A stretch of DNA of 64,000 nt from Actinomadura pelletieri DSM 43383 (GTDB lineage Bacteria; Actinomycetota; Actinomycetes; Streptosporangiales; Streptosporangiaceae), in contig NZ_RBWU01000001.1 in assembly GCF_003634705.1 (NCBI RefSeq), positions 930,001 to 994,000 of the forward strand, in the 5' to 3' direction. The stretch's first letter is position 1; each line of letters starts with the position of its first letter. The translations under genes were made by a program, and so were the position numbers. The notes under the pieces are model-generated. The model was given only the letters and a program-made list of their open reading frames with translations. It did not search any database and had not been told where the DNA came from. Positions 31,741 to 39,654 of this stretch are shown in pieces.

Positions 31741-32193
31741 ATGTCCCGCCCCCAGCCGGAGACCGCCGCCCAGGACGCCTGGCGCGCGTACCGCCGCCTT
31801 CAACTGCTCGTGGACGCCGAGATCGCCCGTGACCTGGAGCGCGAGTCGGGCCTGTCGCTCCCCGACTTCGAGGTGCTGTCCGCCGTGGCGGCGATGTCGA
31901 GCGGCGAGCACTGCATCCGTGTCGGTCAGCTGACCGCCCGCATGGGCTGGGCCCACAGCCGCCTGTCCCGCCAACTCGGCCGGATGGAACGCCGTGGCCT
32001 CATCGCCCGCGAACCCTGCCAACTCGACGGACGCGGCGACGACGTCCTGCTCACCGACTCAGGCCGCCACGCCTACGAGAAGGCCGCTCCGACGCACCTG
32101 GCGTCCGTCCAACGCCATTTCACCGACCACCTGACCCCGGCCCAACTCGACGCCCTCACCAGCATCGAACAAACCCTCACCAACCGCCACTAA
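31741..32193 (+). CDS. MarR-family transcriptional regulator
   Basis: A 150-residue regulator. The winged helix is IRVGQLTARMGWAHSRLSRQLGRMERRGLIARE, followed by the wing DGRGDDVLLTDSGR. DAEIARDLERESGLSLPDFEVL is the dimerisation part. Two GTTACATGTAAC palindromes lie in its promoter, the second over the -35, strongly suggesting autorepression and joint control of the divergent hydrolase/EamA operon. The ligand is unknown. The gene is followed by repeat copy C. Confidence 0.9.
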   Translation: MSRPQPETAAQDAWRAYRRLQLLVDAEIARDLERESGLSLPDFEVLSAVAAMSSGEHCIRVGQLTARMGWAHSRLSRQLGRMERRGLIAREPCQLDGRGDDVLLTDSGRHAYEKAAPTHLASVQRHFTDHLTPAQLDALTSIEQTLTNRH

Positions 32194-32254
32194 GCCCCGA
32201 GTCTCCGGCCAGGAGCCGCCCTGACCGCCAACAGCAACCCGCCGAACGCGCCAA

Positions 32255-32445
32255 CCTCAGCTCGCCTCCGCAACCCCGCAACGACCTCGACCACTGCGAT
32301 CGCGTCCGAAGGCAGGTTTCGAGCCTGCGAGAAACCTGATCGCGCAGCGAGCCGCAAGGCGAGTCGGAGCGATGCCAGCGATCGCACCGTGTTTTTCGAC
32401 GATGGAGGCCCGCCAGGGCCGAAGGAGGAGAAAAATACAATAAGC
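32255..32445 (-). repeat. Structured dispersed repeat, copy C (inverted)
   Basis: Read on the minus strand it matches copy A (18551-18765) across about 190 nt. The outer stem is replaced by GTGTTTTTC (32389-32397) with GAAAAATAC (32430-32438). The inner stem GGCCC (32407-32411) and GGGCC (32416-32420) is kept. The second hairpin matches copy B. It lies between the MarR and corA stops, so it could also serve as a transcription end. Confidence 0.8.
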
Positions 32446-32446
32446 G

Positions 32447-33532
32447 CTACAACCAGCCGTTGCGGCGGAAGCCGCGGTAGAGGGAGAAGCAGGCCAGGGT
32501 GATGACGGCGAGGATCATGGGGTAGCCGTAGCGCCATTGGGTCTCGGGCATGAAGTCGAAGTTCATGCCGTAGACGCCGGCTATGGCGGTCGGGACCATG
32601 AAGATGGCGCCCCAGGCGGAGATCTTCCGCATGTCGCGGTTGTCGGCGACGGTGACCTGGGTCATGTGGGCCTGGAGGATGGGGTTGAGGAGTTCGTCGT
32701 ACGCCTCGACCTGTTCGCGGACGCGGGTGAGGTGGTCCTCGACGTCGCGGAGGTACTCCTTGATCTCGGCGGGGACGAAGCGGCGTCCGGAGAGGTTGCG
32801 CAGCGGTCCGGCGAGGGGGCCGACGGCGCGCTTGAGCTGGATGACCTCGCGCTTGAGGCGGTAGATGCGGCGGGACTCGTCGGTGCGTTCGGGCGAGAAG
32901 ACCGCCTCCTCGACCTCGTCGATGTCCTCCATGACGGCGTCGGCGACGCCGACGTAGCCGTCGACGACGCGGTCGGCTACGGCGTGCAGGACGGCGGCGG
33001 GGCCGAGCGCGAGGCGGGCCGGGTCCTTTTCGAGGTCGCGGCGGACGGGGCCGAGGGCTCCGTGGGCGCCGTGCCGGACGGTCACGACGAAGTCGGGGCC
33101 GCAGAAGATCATGATCTCGCCGGTCTCGACGGCCTCGGTGCCGCCGGGGTCGCTGGCGACGTAGCCGACGGTCTTCATGACGACGAAGTGCACGTCGTCA
33201 TAGCGCTCCAGCTTGGGACGCTGGTGGGCGTGGATGGCGTCCTCGACGGCGAGGGGGTGCAGGCCGAAGACCTCGGCGAGTTCGGTGAGTTCGGTCGCGG
33301 ACGGTTCGTGCAGGCCGACCCAGACGAATCCGGCGCTGTCACCGTCGGAGGTGAGGCGGCCGTCGCGGATGAGGCGGATGGCGTCGGCGACGGTCTCGGT
33401 CGAGGCCCGGTGCCCGTCGATGTAGGCGGCCCAGTCGATCACGGCGGAGTCGCGCTGCGGCGCCGGGACGCCGTTCGGGCGGCCACGCGTCTTGAACAGC
33501 ACGCGACCGGGGCGGACTCGTGTCATGGCCAT
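32447..33532 (-). CDS. corA: CorA-type magnesium/cobalt transporter
   Basis: A 361-residue CorA channel. A large cytoplasmic alpha/beta and helical funnel domain (long helix with LKREVIQLKRAV and YLRDVEDHLTRVREQVEAY) leads to two C-terminal membrane segments, the first ending in the signature YGMNF (about residue 321) before the second (GYPMILAVITLACFSLY). It forms a pentamer carrying Mg2+ inward. The ATG at 33532 has AGGAG 6 nt upstream; ATG at 33526 is also in frame. Upstream lies a proline-rich leader ORF and competing hairpins that can hide this AGGAG, suggesting magnesium-linked control. Confidence 0.93.
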   Translation of the reverse strand: MAMTRVRPGRVLFKTRGRPNGVPAPQRDSAVIDWAAYIDGHRASTETVADAIRLIRDGRLTSDGDSAGFVWVGLHEPSATELTELAEVFGLHPLAVEDAIHAHQRPKLERYDDVHFVVMKTVGYVASDPGGTEAVETGEIMIFCGPDFVVTVRHGAHGALGPVRRDLEKDPARLALGPAAVLHAVADRVVDGYVGVADAVMEDIDEVEEAVFSPERTDESRRIYRLKREVIQLKRAVGPLAGPLRNLSGRRFVPAEIKEYLRDVEDHLTRVREQVEAYDELLNPILQAHMTQVTVADNRDMRKISAWGAIFMVPTAIAGVYGMNFDFMPETQWRYGYPMILAVITLACFSLYRGFRRNGWL

Positions 33533-33538
33533 GAGGTG

Positions 33539-33617
33539 CTCCTAACCCGCCGGCCACGCACGCAGCGCGCGCTCGACCCGGGGGTTAGAGAGGGGAGCGC
33601 GCTGGAGGCGTGGCCGG
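33539..33617 (-). promoter_or_regulatory. Mutually exclusive hairpins before corA
   Basis: On the minus-strand RNA, segment A CCGGCCACGC (complement of 33608-33617, inside the leader ORF) can pair with segment C GCGUGGCCGG (33550-33559), 10 bp. Segment B CUAACCC (33582-33588, containing the leader stop codon) can pair with segment D GGGUUAG (33542-33548), which overlaps the corA Shine-Dalgarno. The two pairings interleave, so only one is expected at a time. B:D hides the ribosome site; A:C frees it. Confidence 0.55.
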
Positions 33618-33701
33618 ACGCCAGAGAGAGGCGGACGGTCGGACAGTCCTGCTCGGACTGTGAGGGTTTTCCGGCGAACCGCAAGGATCACCAGGACTCA
33701 T
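33585..33701 (-). CDS. Proline-rich leader peptide upstream of corA
   Basis: A 38-residue ORF opening MSPGDPCGSPENPHSPSR, with 10 prolines in total (positions 3, 6, 10, 13, 16, 22, 29, 32, 33, 37). AAAGGAGGTGG (complement of 33707-33717) lies 8 nt before its ATG, the strongest ribosome site in this region. Its TAA lies in a segment that can pair with the corA Shine-Dalgarno. A hairpin ACAGUCC/GGACUGU (33643-33661) sits inside. In enterobacteria, proline-rich leaders (mgtL, mgtP) sense low magnesium by slow or aborted translation. An analogous role here is inference. Confidence 0.6.
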   Translation of the reverse strand: MSPGDPCGSPENPHSPSRTVRPSASLWRPATPPARSPL

Positions 33702-33796
33702 CCCGACCACCTCCTTTCACGCGTCCAGACAGCGGGCCGTCAAGCCCGTGGAAGCTTACCAGCCGACATTTAGGACGCCGTCCGGAACGGCGAGGT

Positions 33797-33814
33797 TCAC
33801 ACCGCGCGGTGTGA
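33797..33814. promoter_or_regulatory. 18-bp perfect palindrome between corA and purD
   Basis: TCACACCGCGCGGTGTGA is a perfect palindrome located between the divergent corA leader and purD promoters, about 40 bp upstream of the purD -10. It is a candidate operator for either gene. Confidence 0.4.
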
Positions 33815-33851
33815 CGGTCGCCTCAGCCCCTTACCGGTGGGGCGGGCCCAG

Positions 33852-33857
33852 TAAGCT
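33852..33857 (+). promoter_or_regulatory. -10 element for purD (leaderless)
   Basis: TAAGCT lies 8 nt before the GTG at 33866, with no Shine-Dalgarno sequence. Confidence 0.45.
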
Positions 33858-33865
33858 CGCGTCAC

Positions 33866-35140
33866 GTGCGAGTACTCGTCCTTGGATCGGGTGGCCGCGA
33901 GCATGCGCTCGCCCGCGCCCTGCATCGCGACCCCGTCGTCACCGCTCTGCACTGTGCCCCGGGCAACCCGGGCACGGCGGAGATCGCGGAGAATCATTGG
34001 CTCGACCCGACCGATCCCGTGGCGGTGACGGAGCTGGCGGGACGGCTGCGCGTGGAACTCGTGGTGGTCGGGCCGGAGGCGGTGCTGGTCGCGGGGGTCG
34101 GCGACGCGCTGCGCAGGGTCGGCATCCCGTGTTTCGGGCCCGATGCGGCCGCCGCCCGGATCGAGGCGTCGAAGGCCTTCGCGAAGGACGTCATGGCGCA
34201 GGCAGGCGTCCCCACCGCGGATGCGCGGGTGTGCGAGACGTCCGCGCAGGTCGAGGAGGCGCTGGACGCGTTCGGCCCGCCGTACGTGGTGAAGGACGAC
34301 GGGCTCGCGGCGGGGAAGGGCGTCGTCGTCACCGACGACCGGGCGGCCGCGTCCCGGCATGCCGCCGGGTGCGAGCGGGTGGTGATCGAGGAGTTCCTGG
34401 ACGGTCCCGAGGTCTCCCTGTTCGCGTTGTGCGACGGTGAGCACGCCGTCCCGCTGCTGCCCGCGCAGGACTTCAAGCGCGCGTACGACGGCGACGAGGG
34501 TCCGAACACCGGCGGGATGGGCGCGTACACGCCCCTGCCGTGGGCGCCGCCCGAGCTGGTGGACGAGGTCATGACCACGGTCGTCCAGCCCGCCGTGGAC
34601 GAGCTGCGCCGCCGCGAGACCCCGTACGTGGGGGTGCTGTACGCGGGGTTGGCGTTGACGTCCAAGGGCGTGCGGGTCGTGGAGTTCAACGCGCGGTTCG
34701 GCGACCCGGAGACGCAGGTCGTCCTGGACAGGCTGGCGACCCCGATCGGGAAGCTCCTCCAGGCGTGCGCGCTCGGCGGCCTCGACCCGGCGTTCCGGCC
34801 GGAGTGGCACCCCGGCGCCGCGGTGACGGTGGTCGTGGCCGCCGAGGGGTATCCGGCCGCGCCGGTGAAGGGCGACGAGATCACCGGGCTGGACGAGGCG
34901 GCCGCGGTGGACGGCGCGTACGTCCTGCACGCGGGCACGGCCCGGGACGAGGACGGACGGCTCGTCTCCTCGGGTGGGCGCGTCCTGAACGTCGTGGGCA
35001 CCGGCCCCGGCCTTGCCGCGGCCCGCGAGACCGCCTATGCCGCCGTGTCGAGGATCGGTATGCGGGGTTCGCATCACCGCACCGACATCGCGCTGCGCGC
35101 GGTGGGCGACGCCGCGCCGCGCCCTGTGGACGACGCGTGA
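33866..35140 (+). CDS. purD: Phosphoribosylamine--glycine ligase (GAR synthetase)
   Basis: A 424-residue ATP-grasp enzyme joining phosphoribosylamine and glycine, the second step of purine synthesis. N-terminal VLVLGSGGREHALA, the GPEAVLVAGV loop, ATP-grasp KDDGLAAGKGVVV, GPNTGGMGAYTP, and the metal-binding end EFNARFGDPETQ are all present in order. GTG start without Shine-Dalgarno. purB follows after 45 nt with its own promoter-like hexamer. Length and motifs standard. Confidence 0.97.
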   Translation: MRVLVLGSGGREHALARALHRDPVVTALHCAPGNPGTAEIAENHWLDPTDPVAVTELAGRLRVELVVVGPEAVLVAGVGDALRRVGIPCFGPDAAAARIEASKAFAKDVMAQAGVPTADARVCETSAQVEEALDAFGPPYVVKDDGLAAGKGVVVTDDRAAASRHAAGCERVVIEEFLDGPEVSLFALCDGEHAVPLLPAQDFKRAYDGDEGPNTGGMGAYTPLPWAPPELVDEVMTTVVQPAVDELRRRETPYVGVLYAGLALTSKGVRVVEFNARFGDPETQVVLDRLATPIGKLLQACALGGLDPAFRPEWHPGAAVTVVVAAEGYPAAPVKGDEITGLDEAAAVDGAYVLHAGTARDEDGRLVSSGGRVLNVVGTGPGLAAARETAYAAVSRIGMRGSHHRTDIALRAVGDAAPRPVDDA

Positions 35141-35173
35141 CGACCCGCCCGGACGGCGGGCCGTGCGACCTGG

Positions 35174-35179
35174 GACAAT
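35174..35179 (+). promoter_or_regulatory. -10 element for purB (leaderless)
   Basis: GACAAT lies 6 nt before the GTG at 35186. The first base departs from TANNNT. Confidence 0.35.
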
Positions 35180-35185
35180 CGTCGG

Positions 35186-36496
35186 GTGATCGAACGGTAC
35201 ACGCTTCCGGAGATGGGACGCGTCTGGAGCGACGCGCACAAGTACGAGCTGTGGTGCCAGGTCGAGACCCTGGTGGTCGAGGCCCACGCCGAGGCCGGCA
35301 CGATCCCGCCGGAGGTGGTGGAGCCGGTCCGCGCGGCGCCGCCGCCGACGCCGGAGGCGGTGCACGCGATCGAGGCGGTCACACAGCATGACGTGATCGC
35401 GTTCCTGTCGGCATGGGCGGACAACACCGAGCCCCGTGAGGCGGCCCGGTACGTCCACTTCGGCATGACGTCGTCCGATCTGCTCGACACGGCGTTGGCG
35501 ATCCAGCTGGTCGAGGCGACCGACATCCTGCTGGCCAAGGCGGACACGCTCGTCGCGACGCTGCGCGACCACGCGCTGGCGCACAAGGCGACGCTGCGGG
35601 TCGGACGGACGCACGGCATCCACGGCGAACCGGACGTCTGGGGTCACCGGGTCGCCGACTTCGCGTTCGCCATGGCCCGGTCCCGGGATCGGCTGTGGCG
35701 GGCCCGTGAGGCCGTCGGCGTGATGGCGATCTCCGGCGCCGTCGGCACGTACTCCAACATCGACCCGGCCGTCGAACTGCATGTGGCGCGCAAGCTCGGC
35801 CTCCGGCCCGCGGACGTGTCCACGCAGGTCGTGTTGCGGGACGGCATCAGCGAGTGGGTGTCGACGCTGGCGATCATGGCGACGGTGTGCGAGGCGATCG
35901 CGCTGGAGGTGCGGCACGGCCAGCGCACCGAGGTCCGCGAGCTGTGGGAGCCGTTCGAGAAGGGCCAGAAGGGCTCGTCGGCGATGCCGCACAAGAAGAA
36001 CCCGATCATCTCCGAGCGGTTGGCGGGGATGGCGCGGATCGTGCGGGCGCAGATCGTCCCGGTGCTGGAGGGCATTCCGCTCTGGCACGAACGCGACATC
36101 TCGCACTCGTCGACGGAGCGGATCGCGTTGCCGGACGCGTCCATCGCGCTCGACTACATGCTGAACCTGACGAACCGCCTCATGTCCGGACTTGTCGTCG
36201 ATGAGGCGCGGATGCGGGCCAATCTCGAATCGACCGGCGGTCTCATCTACACCTCGACCGTGCTGCTGGAGCTGGTCGAGGCCGGAATGTCGCGCGACGA
36301 CGAGGCGTACCCGCTCGTCCAGCAGGCGGCGATGGACACCTGGGAGACCGGCACGCCGTTCCGCGAGACGCTCCGCAGGCACGCCGCCGAGAAGGGCCTG
36401 AAGCTGGACGAGGCGCGCCTGGACGAGGTCTGCCGTCCCGAACGGTTCGTCGAGCGGCTCGGTCCCGTCTTCGCCCGCCTGACCGCTCTCCAGTGA
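35186..36496 (+). CDS. purB: Adenylosuccinate lyase
   Basis: A 436-residue fumarase-superfamily enzyme catalysing two purine steps, SAICAR to AICAR and adenylosuccinate to AMP. The signature loop GSSAMPHKKNPI supplies the flexible catalytic segment with its serine. HFGMTSSDLLDTAL and RTHGIHGEPDVWGH carry the catalytic histidine region. It completes the AMP branch begun by PurA (27827). GTG start. The MOSC gene starts 22 nt downstream and is probably co-transcribed. Confidence 0.97.
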   Translation: MIERYTLPEMGRVWSDAHKYELWCQVETLVVEAHAEAGTIPPEVVEPVRAAPPPTPEAVHAIEAVTQHDVIAFLSAWADNTEPREAARYVHFGMTSSDLLDTALAIQLVEATDILLAKADTLVATLRDHALAHKATLRVGRTHGIHGEPDVWGHRVADFAFAMARSRDRLWRAREAVGVMAISGAVGTYSNIDPAVELHVARKLGLRPADVSTQVVLRDGISEWVSTLAIMATVCEAIALEVRHGQRTEVRELWEPFEKGQKGSSAMPHKKNPIISERLAGMARIVRAQIVPVLEGIPLWHERDISHSSTERIALPDASIALDYMLNLTNRLMSGLVVDEARMRANLESTGGLIYTSTVLLELVEAGMSRDDEAYPLVQQAAMDTWETGTPFRETLRRHAAEKGLKLDEARLDEVCRPERFVERLGPVFARLTALQ

Positions 36497-36518
36497 CCGA
36501 CACGCGACCGGAGGCACA

Positions 36519-37349
36519 TTGACGGCGACATCGACGCCGACATCGACGGCGACACTCACCGAGATCAACGCCTATCCACTCAAAGGCGCCCGTGGCACCG
36601 CACTGCAAAGCGCGGAACTGACCGCCAGGGGCGTGCCGTTCGACCGCGAGTTCATGCTCGTCGGTCCGGGCGGGCGGTTCATGTCCCAGCGGGATCTCGG
36701 GCGGATGGCGTTGCTGCGTCCGTCCTATGACGGCGAGGTCCTCACGGTGAACGGTGTGGGCGCGGCGGCACCGCTCGTCCACAAGGCCGTGGACGACGGC
36801 GACGTTCTGGACGTGACCGTCCACCGGACGGAGTGCCAGGGCGTCGACCAGGGCGATGAGGCGGCGGAATGGTTCACGTCCTTCCTCGACCAGGACTGCC
36901 GTCTGGTTCGTTTCACGGGAAACCGCGCCACCTCACGCGGTCAGGGCGAGCTGATGTTCGCCGACGCGTACCCGCTGCTGGTCATCTCCGCCGAGTCGCT
37001 CGACGACCTGAACTCCCGGTTGGACGAGCCGCTCCCGATGAACCGGTTCCGACCGAGCCTCGTCATCGAGGGGCTCGGCGCGTTCGCCGAGGACGAGGTC
37101 CGTCTGCTGCGCATCGGGGAGACCGTCATCGAGATGGTCAAAGCGTGCGGCCGTTGCGTCGTCACCACCACCGACCAGGACACCGGTGAGCGGGGCCGCG
37201 AACCGCTACGGACGCTCGCCACCTACCGCACCCGCGACCGTGGAATCCGGTTCGGTCAGAACTGTGTGCCCCGCACTCTCGGTCGGCTCACCCTTGGCGA
37301 TCCGGTGGAAGTCTTGGAACACCGTCGCCCGTCAGAACAGCATTCCTGA
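36519..37349 (+). CDS. MOSC-domain protein
   Basis: A 276-residue protein with a MOSC_N beta-barrel (LTEINAYPLKGARGTAL) and a C-terminal MOSC domain (MNRFRPSLVIEGL, VKACGRCVVTTTDQDTGERG, the Cys that binds molybdenum in the family). Members include mARC-like reductases that reduce N-hydroxylated compounds with molybdenum cofactor. There is no ferredoxin domain. Start is TTG at 36519 with GGAGG 4 nt upstream. No molybdenum genes are adjacent. Substrate unknown. Confidence 0.85.
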   Translation: MTATSTPTSTATLTEINAYPLKGARGTALQSAELTARGVPFDREFMLVGPGGRFMSQRDLGRMALLRPSYDGEVLTVNGVGAAAPLVHKAVDDGDVLDVTVHRTECQGVDQGDEAAEWFTSFLDQDCRLVRFTGNRATSRGQGELMFADAYPLLVISAESLDDLNSRLDEPLPMNRFRPSLVIEGLGAFAEDEVRLLRIGETVIEMVKACGRCVVTTTDQDTGERGREPLRTLATYRTRDRGIRFGQNCVPRTLGRLTLGDPVEVLEHRRPSEQHS

Positions 37350-37391
37350 ACATGATCCGGGTAGTTCGGTTGCGGTGACCGCGAACTTTCT

Positions 37392-37437
37392 CTGTTCGGC
37401 GGGCATCCCAACGGACAGACTGATGCCCACAGAACAG
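37392..37437 (+). promoter_or_regulatory. Imperfect 15-bp hairpin between MOSC and murA genes
   Basis: CTGTTCGGCGGGCAT (37392-37406) pairs with ATGCCCACAGAACAG (37423-37437) with two mismatches. It could end the MOSC transcript or lie in the murA leader. Confidence 0.35.
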
Positions 37438-37573
37438 CGGGCCGGATCTCACACCCCCGGCCCGATGGTTTACTGGGGTCGCGTTGGCGCAGAGGGGGGA
37501 CCGTTCGGCGCGCTCGGCCCTCGTGCTCCCACTGGCAGGCACGTTTCCCGCACCGAAAAAGGAGTAAGGCAGC

Positions 37574-38860
37574 ATGGGCCACGAGGTTCGCTACCGCGTG
37601 CGCGGCGGTCGTCAACTGCACGGCACCGTCTTCGTCCAGGGAGCCAAGAACGCCGTTCTGCCGATGATCGGCGCCTCGCTGATGGCGAGCACGGGACGGA
37701 CCGTTCTGCGCAACGTACCGATCATCGAGGACGTCCGGCGCGCGGTGGAACTCGCGCGGGCCATCGGCGCCAAGGCCGAACTGCACGAGACCGAACGCAC
37801 GCTGGTGATCGACGCCTCGTCGCTGAGCAGCCCGGTGCTGCCCGCCGACATCGCGTCCCGGTTCCGCGGCTCGTTCCTGTTCGTCCCGGCCCTGCTGCAC
37901 CGTCTCGGCGAGGCGGTCATCGAGGGCGTCGGCGGCTGCAATCTCGGCAGCCGCAACCTCGACTTCCACTACAACGGCTTCAAACGGATGGGCGCCACGG
38001 TCACCGAGCAGGTGGCCGACAACGGCGACGGCATCATCCACATCAAGGCCGGTGACCTGCGCGGCGGGACGCTCTACTGCGACACCCCGTCCCACACCGG
38101 CACCGAGAACCTGATCATGGCGGCGGCCCTGGCCCGTGGCACCACGCTGATCAAGAACGCGGCGCTGGAGCCCGAGGTGCTGGACAACATCGCGATCCTG
38201 CAGGCGATGGGCGCCAAGATCAGCGGCGGTGGGACCGGGTTCATCACCGTCGAGGGCGTGGACGAGCTGACGGCCGTCGAGCACACGGTGATGCCCGACC
38301 GGATCGACACCGGCGTGTTCGTGATGGCCGCCGCGATCACCGGCGGCGACCTGAACCTCGTCGGCGCCACGCTGGAGCACCTCGGTGTCGCCGCCGACAA
38401 GCTGGAGCAGATGGGCGTCGACTTCCACCAGCAGGGCGCGGTCCTTCAGGTCCGCCGGAACCGGACGCTGCGTCCCATAAACGTCATCACCGACGAGTAC
38501 CCGGGCTTCGCCACCGACCTCCAGTCGCCGATCATGGCGCTGTCCTGCCTTGCCGAGGGCCCCTCCTACATCTATGAGCGGATCTTCGACGGCCGGTTCA
38601 AGCTGGCCGACGAGCTGACCAAGATGGGCGCGGACATCGAGGTCGACGGCAACCGCGCCAAGGTGAACGGCCCGCGCGGCCTGCGCGGCGCCGAGGTCGA
38701 GGCCCATGACCTGCGCTGCGGCAGCGCCCTCGTGCTCGCCGGACTCGCCGCCGAGGGCGAGACGACGATCACCTCGGCCTACTACCTCGACCGCGGCCAC
38801 GCCCACACCGCCGAGCGCCTCTCCCAGCTCGGCGCGGAGATCGTCCGCGAGGTCGGCTAG
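37574..38860 (+). CDS. murA: UDP-N-acetylglucosamine 1-carboxyvinyltransferase
   Basis: A 428-residue EPSP/MurA-family enzyme adding enolpyruvate to UDP-GlcNAc, the first step of peptidoglycan precursor synthesis in the cytoplasm. KNAVLPMIGASLMAS is the N-terminal Lys-Asn motif. The catalytic loop is GVGGCNLGSRNLDFH, with the conserved Cys that fosfomycin attacks. Residues around the loop differ from the usual GGCAIGARPVDLH, so it belongs to a divergent branch, and a second murA may exist elsewhere. Start has GGAG upstream. A strong terminator follows. Confidence 0.88.
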   Translation: MGHEVRYRVRGGRQLHGTVFVQGAKNAVLPMIGASLMASTGRTVLRNVPIIEDVRRAVELARAIGAKAELHETERTLVIDASSLSSPVLPADIASRFRGSFLFVPALLHRLGEAVIEGVGGCNLGSRNLDFHYNGFKRMGATVTEQVADNGDGIIHIKAGDLRGGTLYCDTPSHTGTENLIMAAALARGTTLIKNAALEPEVLDNIAILQAMGAKISGGGTGFITVEGVDELTAVEHTVMPDRIDTGVFVMAAAITGGDLNLVGATLEHLGVAADKLEQMGVDFHQQGAVLQVRRNRTLRPINVITDEYPGFATDLQSPIMALSCLAEGPSYIYERIFDGRFKLADELTKMGADIEVDGNRAKVNGPRGLRGAEVEAHDLRCGSALVLAGLAAEGETTITSAYYLDRGHAHTAERLSQLGAEIVREVG

Positions 38861-38868
38861 CCGTTCCC

Positions 38869-38899
38869 GGCGCGGCGTCGTTCCGAGCGACGCCGCGCC
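38869..38899 (+). terminator. murA terminator hairpin
   Basis: GGCGCGGCGTCG (38869-38880) pairs perfectly with CGACGCCGCGCC (38888-38899) around a 7-nt loop, 8 nt after the murA stop. Confidence 0.8.
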
Positions 38900-39654
38900 G
38901 ACGGCCTCTTTCGGCCGAATGTGGCCCCGTCCTGACCAACTCGGGCGCGGCTCCTGACGACCCGAGTAACTTCGGGCGCGGAAAATGTTCAGCGTTGTGT
39001 GATGCTCCGGCTACTCATGGCTCGCGCATAACACGCTCACCGGCCGCCGCATACCTCGCTGAACTGGGAAGAAACCCCTGGAACGGTCCGGTACGGACGG
39101 GCCGAAACCCGGTAGAAAATCACCGGTCTCCTCGAACGCCCAGGTGCCAACGGATCACTCGTCTTTCGGTCCGTGGCGTCATCAGGACGGACGGGTTTCG
39201 GTCTCACGCGCCTCGAAGGGGCATCATGGAAGTCGCCTCGGGTGCAACTGCGCCAGAAGCACCCTTCCCGGTAGATTTCGGGTCTTGTTTTTCAACTTCG
39301 GACGACCGAAGATGCAGGATCAAGACTGGCCGAATGGTGACAAATTACTGACTAGGGGGTCCCGTAGGTTACTTTTTCGCCGCACCCTTGATTCGATTTC
39401 GCGTCTGAGCGTCACACACCGTGGCCCCGACCCGATCTGCCCGCTAAGGGGCTCCCATCCCTTCCGGGGCGGTCGGCGGCCGAGGCCGCACGGCTGGGGG
39501 GCCTGAGCGGAGGCGAATACCGAACGAGGACCGCGGTGCTGGGTCAGAAGGCAGGGGCGAAAGCCATGAGACAACCGTTGGGCGGATCGTGCGCGAACGC
39601 GTGGTCGGGGCCGGACCCCCGCCGAGAGGATGGACCGGAAGCGAGCGATCATCG
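38900..39654. other. Long gene-free stretch upstream of the split regulator
   Basis: No ORF with good codon use or ribosome site is visible in 755 nt. The stretch is richer in A+T than its surroundings (for example GTCTTGTTTTTCAACTTCGG near 39282 and GACAAATTACTGACTAGG near 39338). It may hold promoters, a long leader or a non-coding RNA. I found no riboswitch pattern I could name. Confidence 0.4.

Noticed and set aside
33585-33780. M-box (ykoK) magnesium riboswitch before corA
   Set aside because: I cannot find the M-box conserved loops. The leader ORF with competing hairpins explains the region better.
38900-39654. c-di-AMP (ydaO) riboswitch
   Set aside because: I looked for the conserved GGGG and terminal pseudoknot segments and could not match them with confidence.
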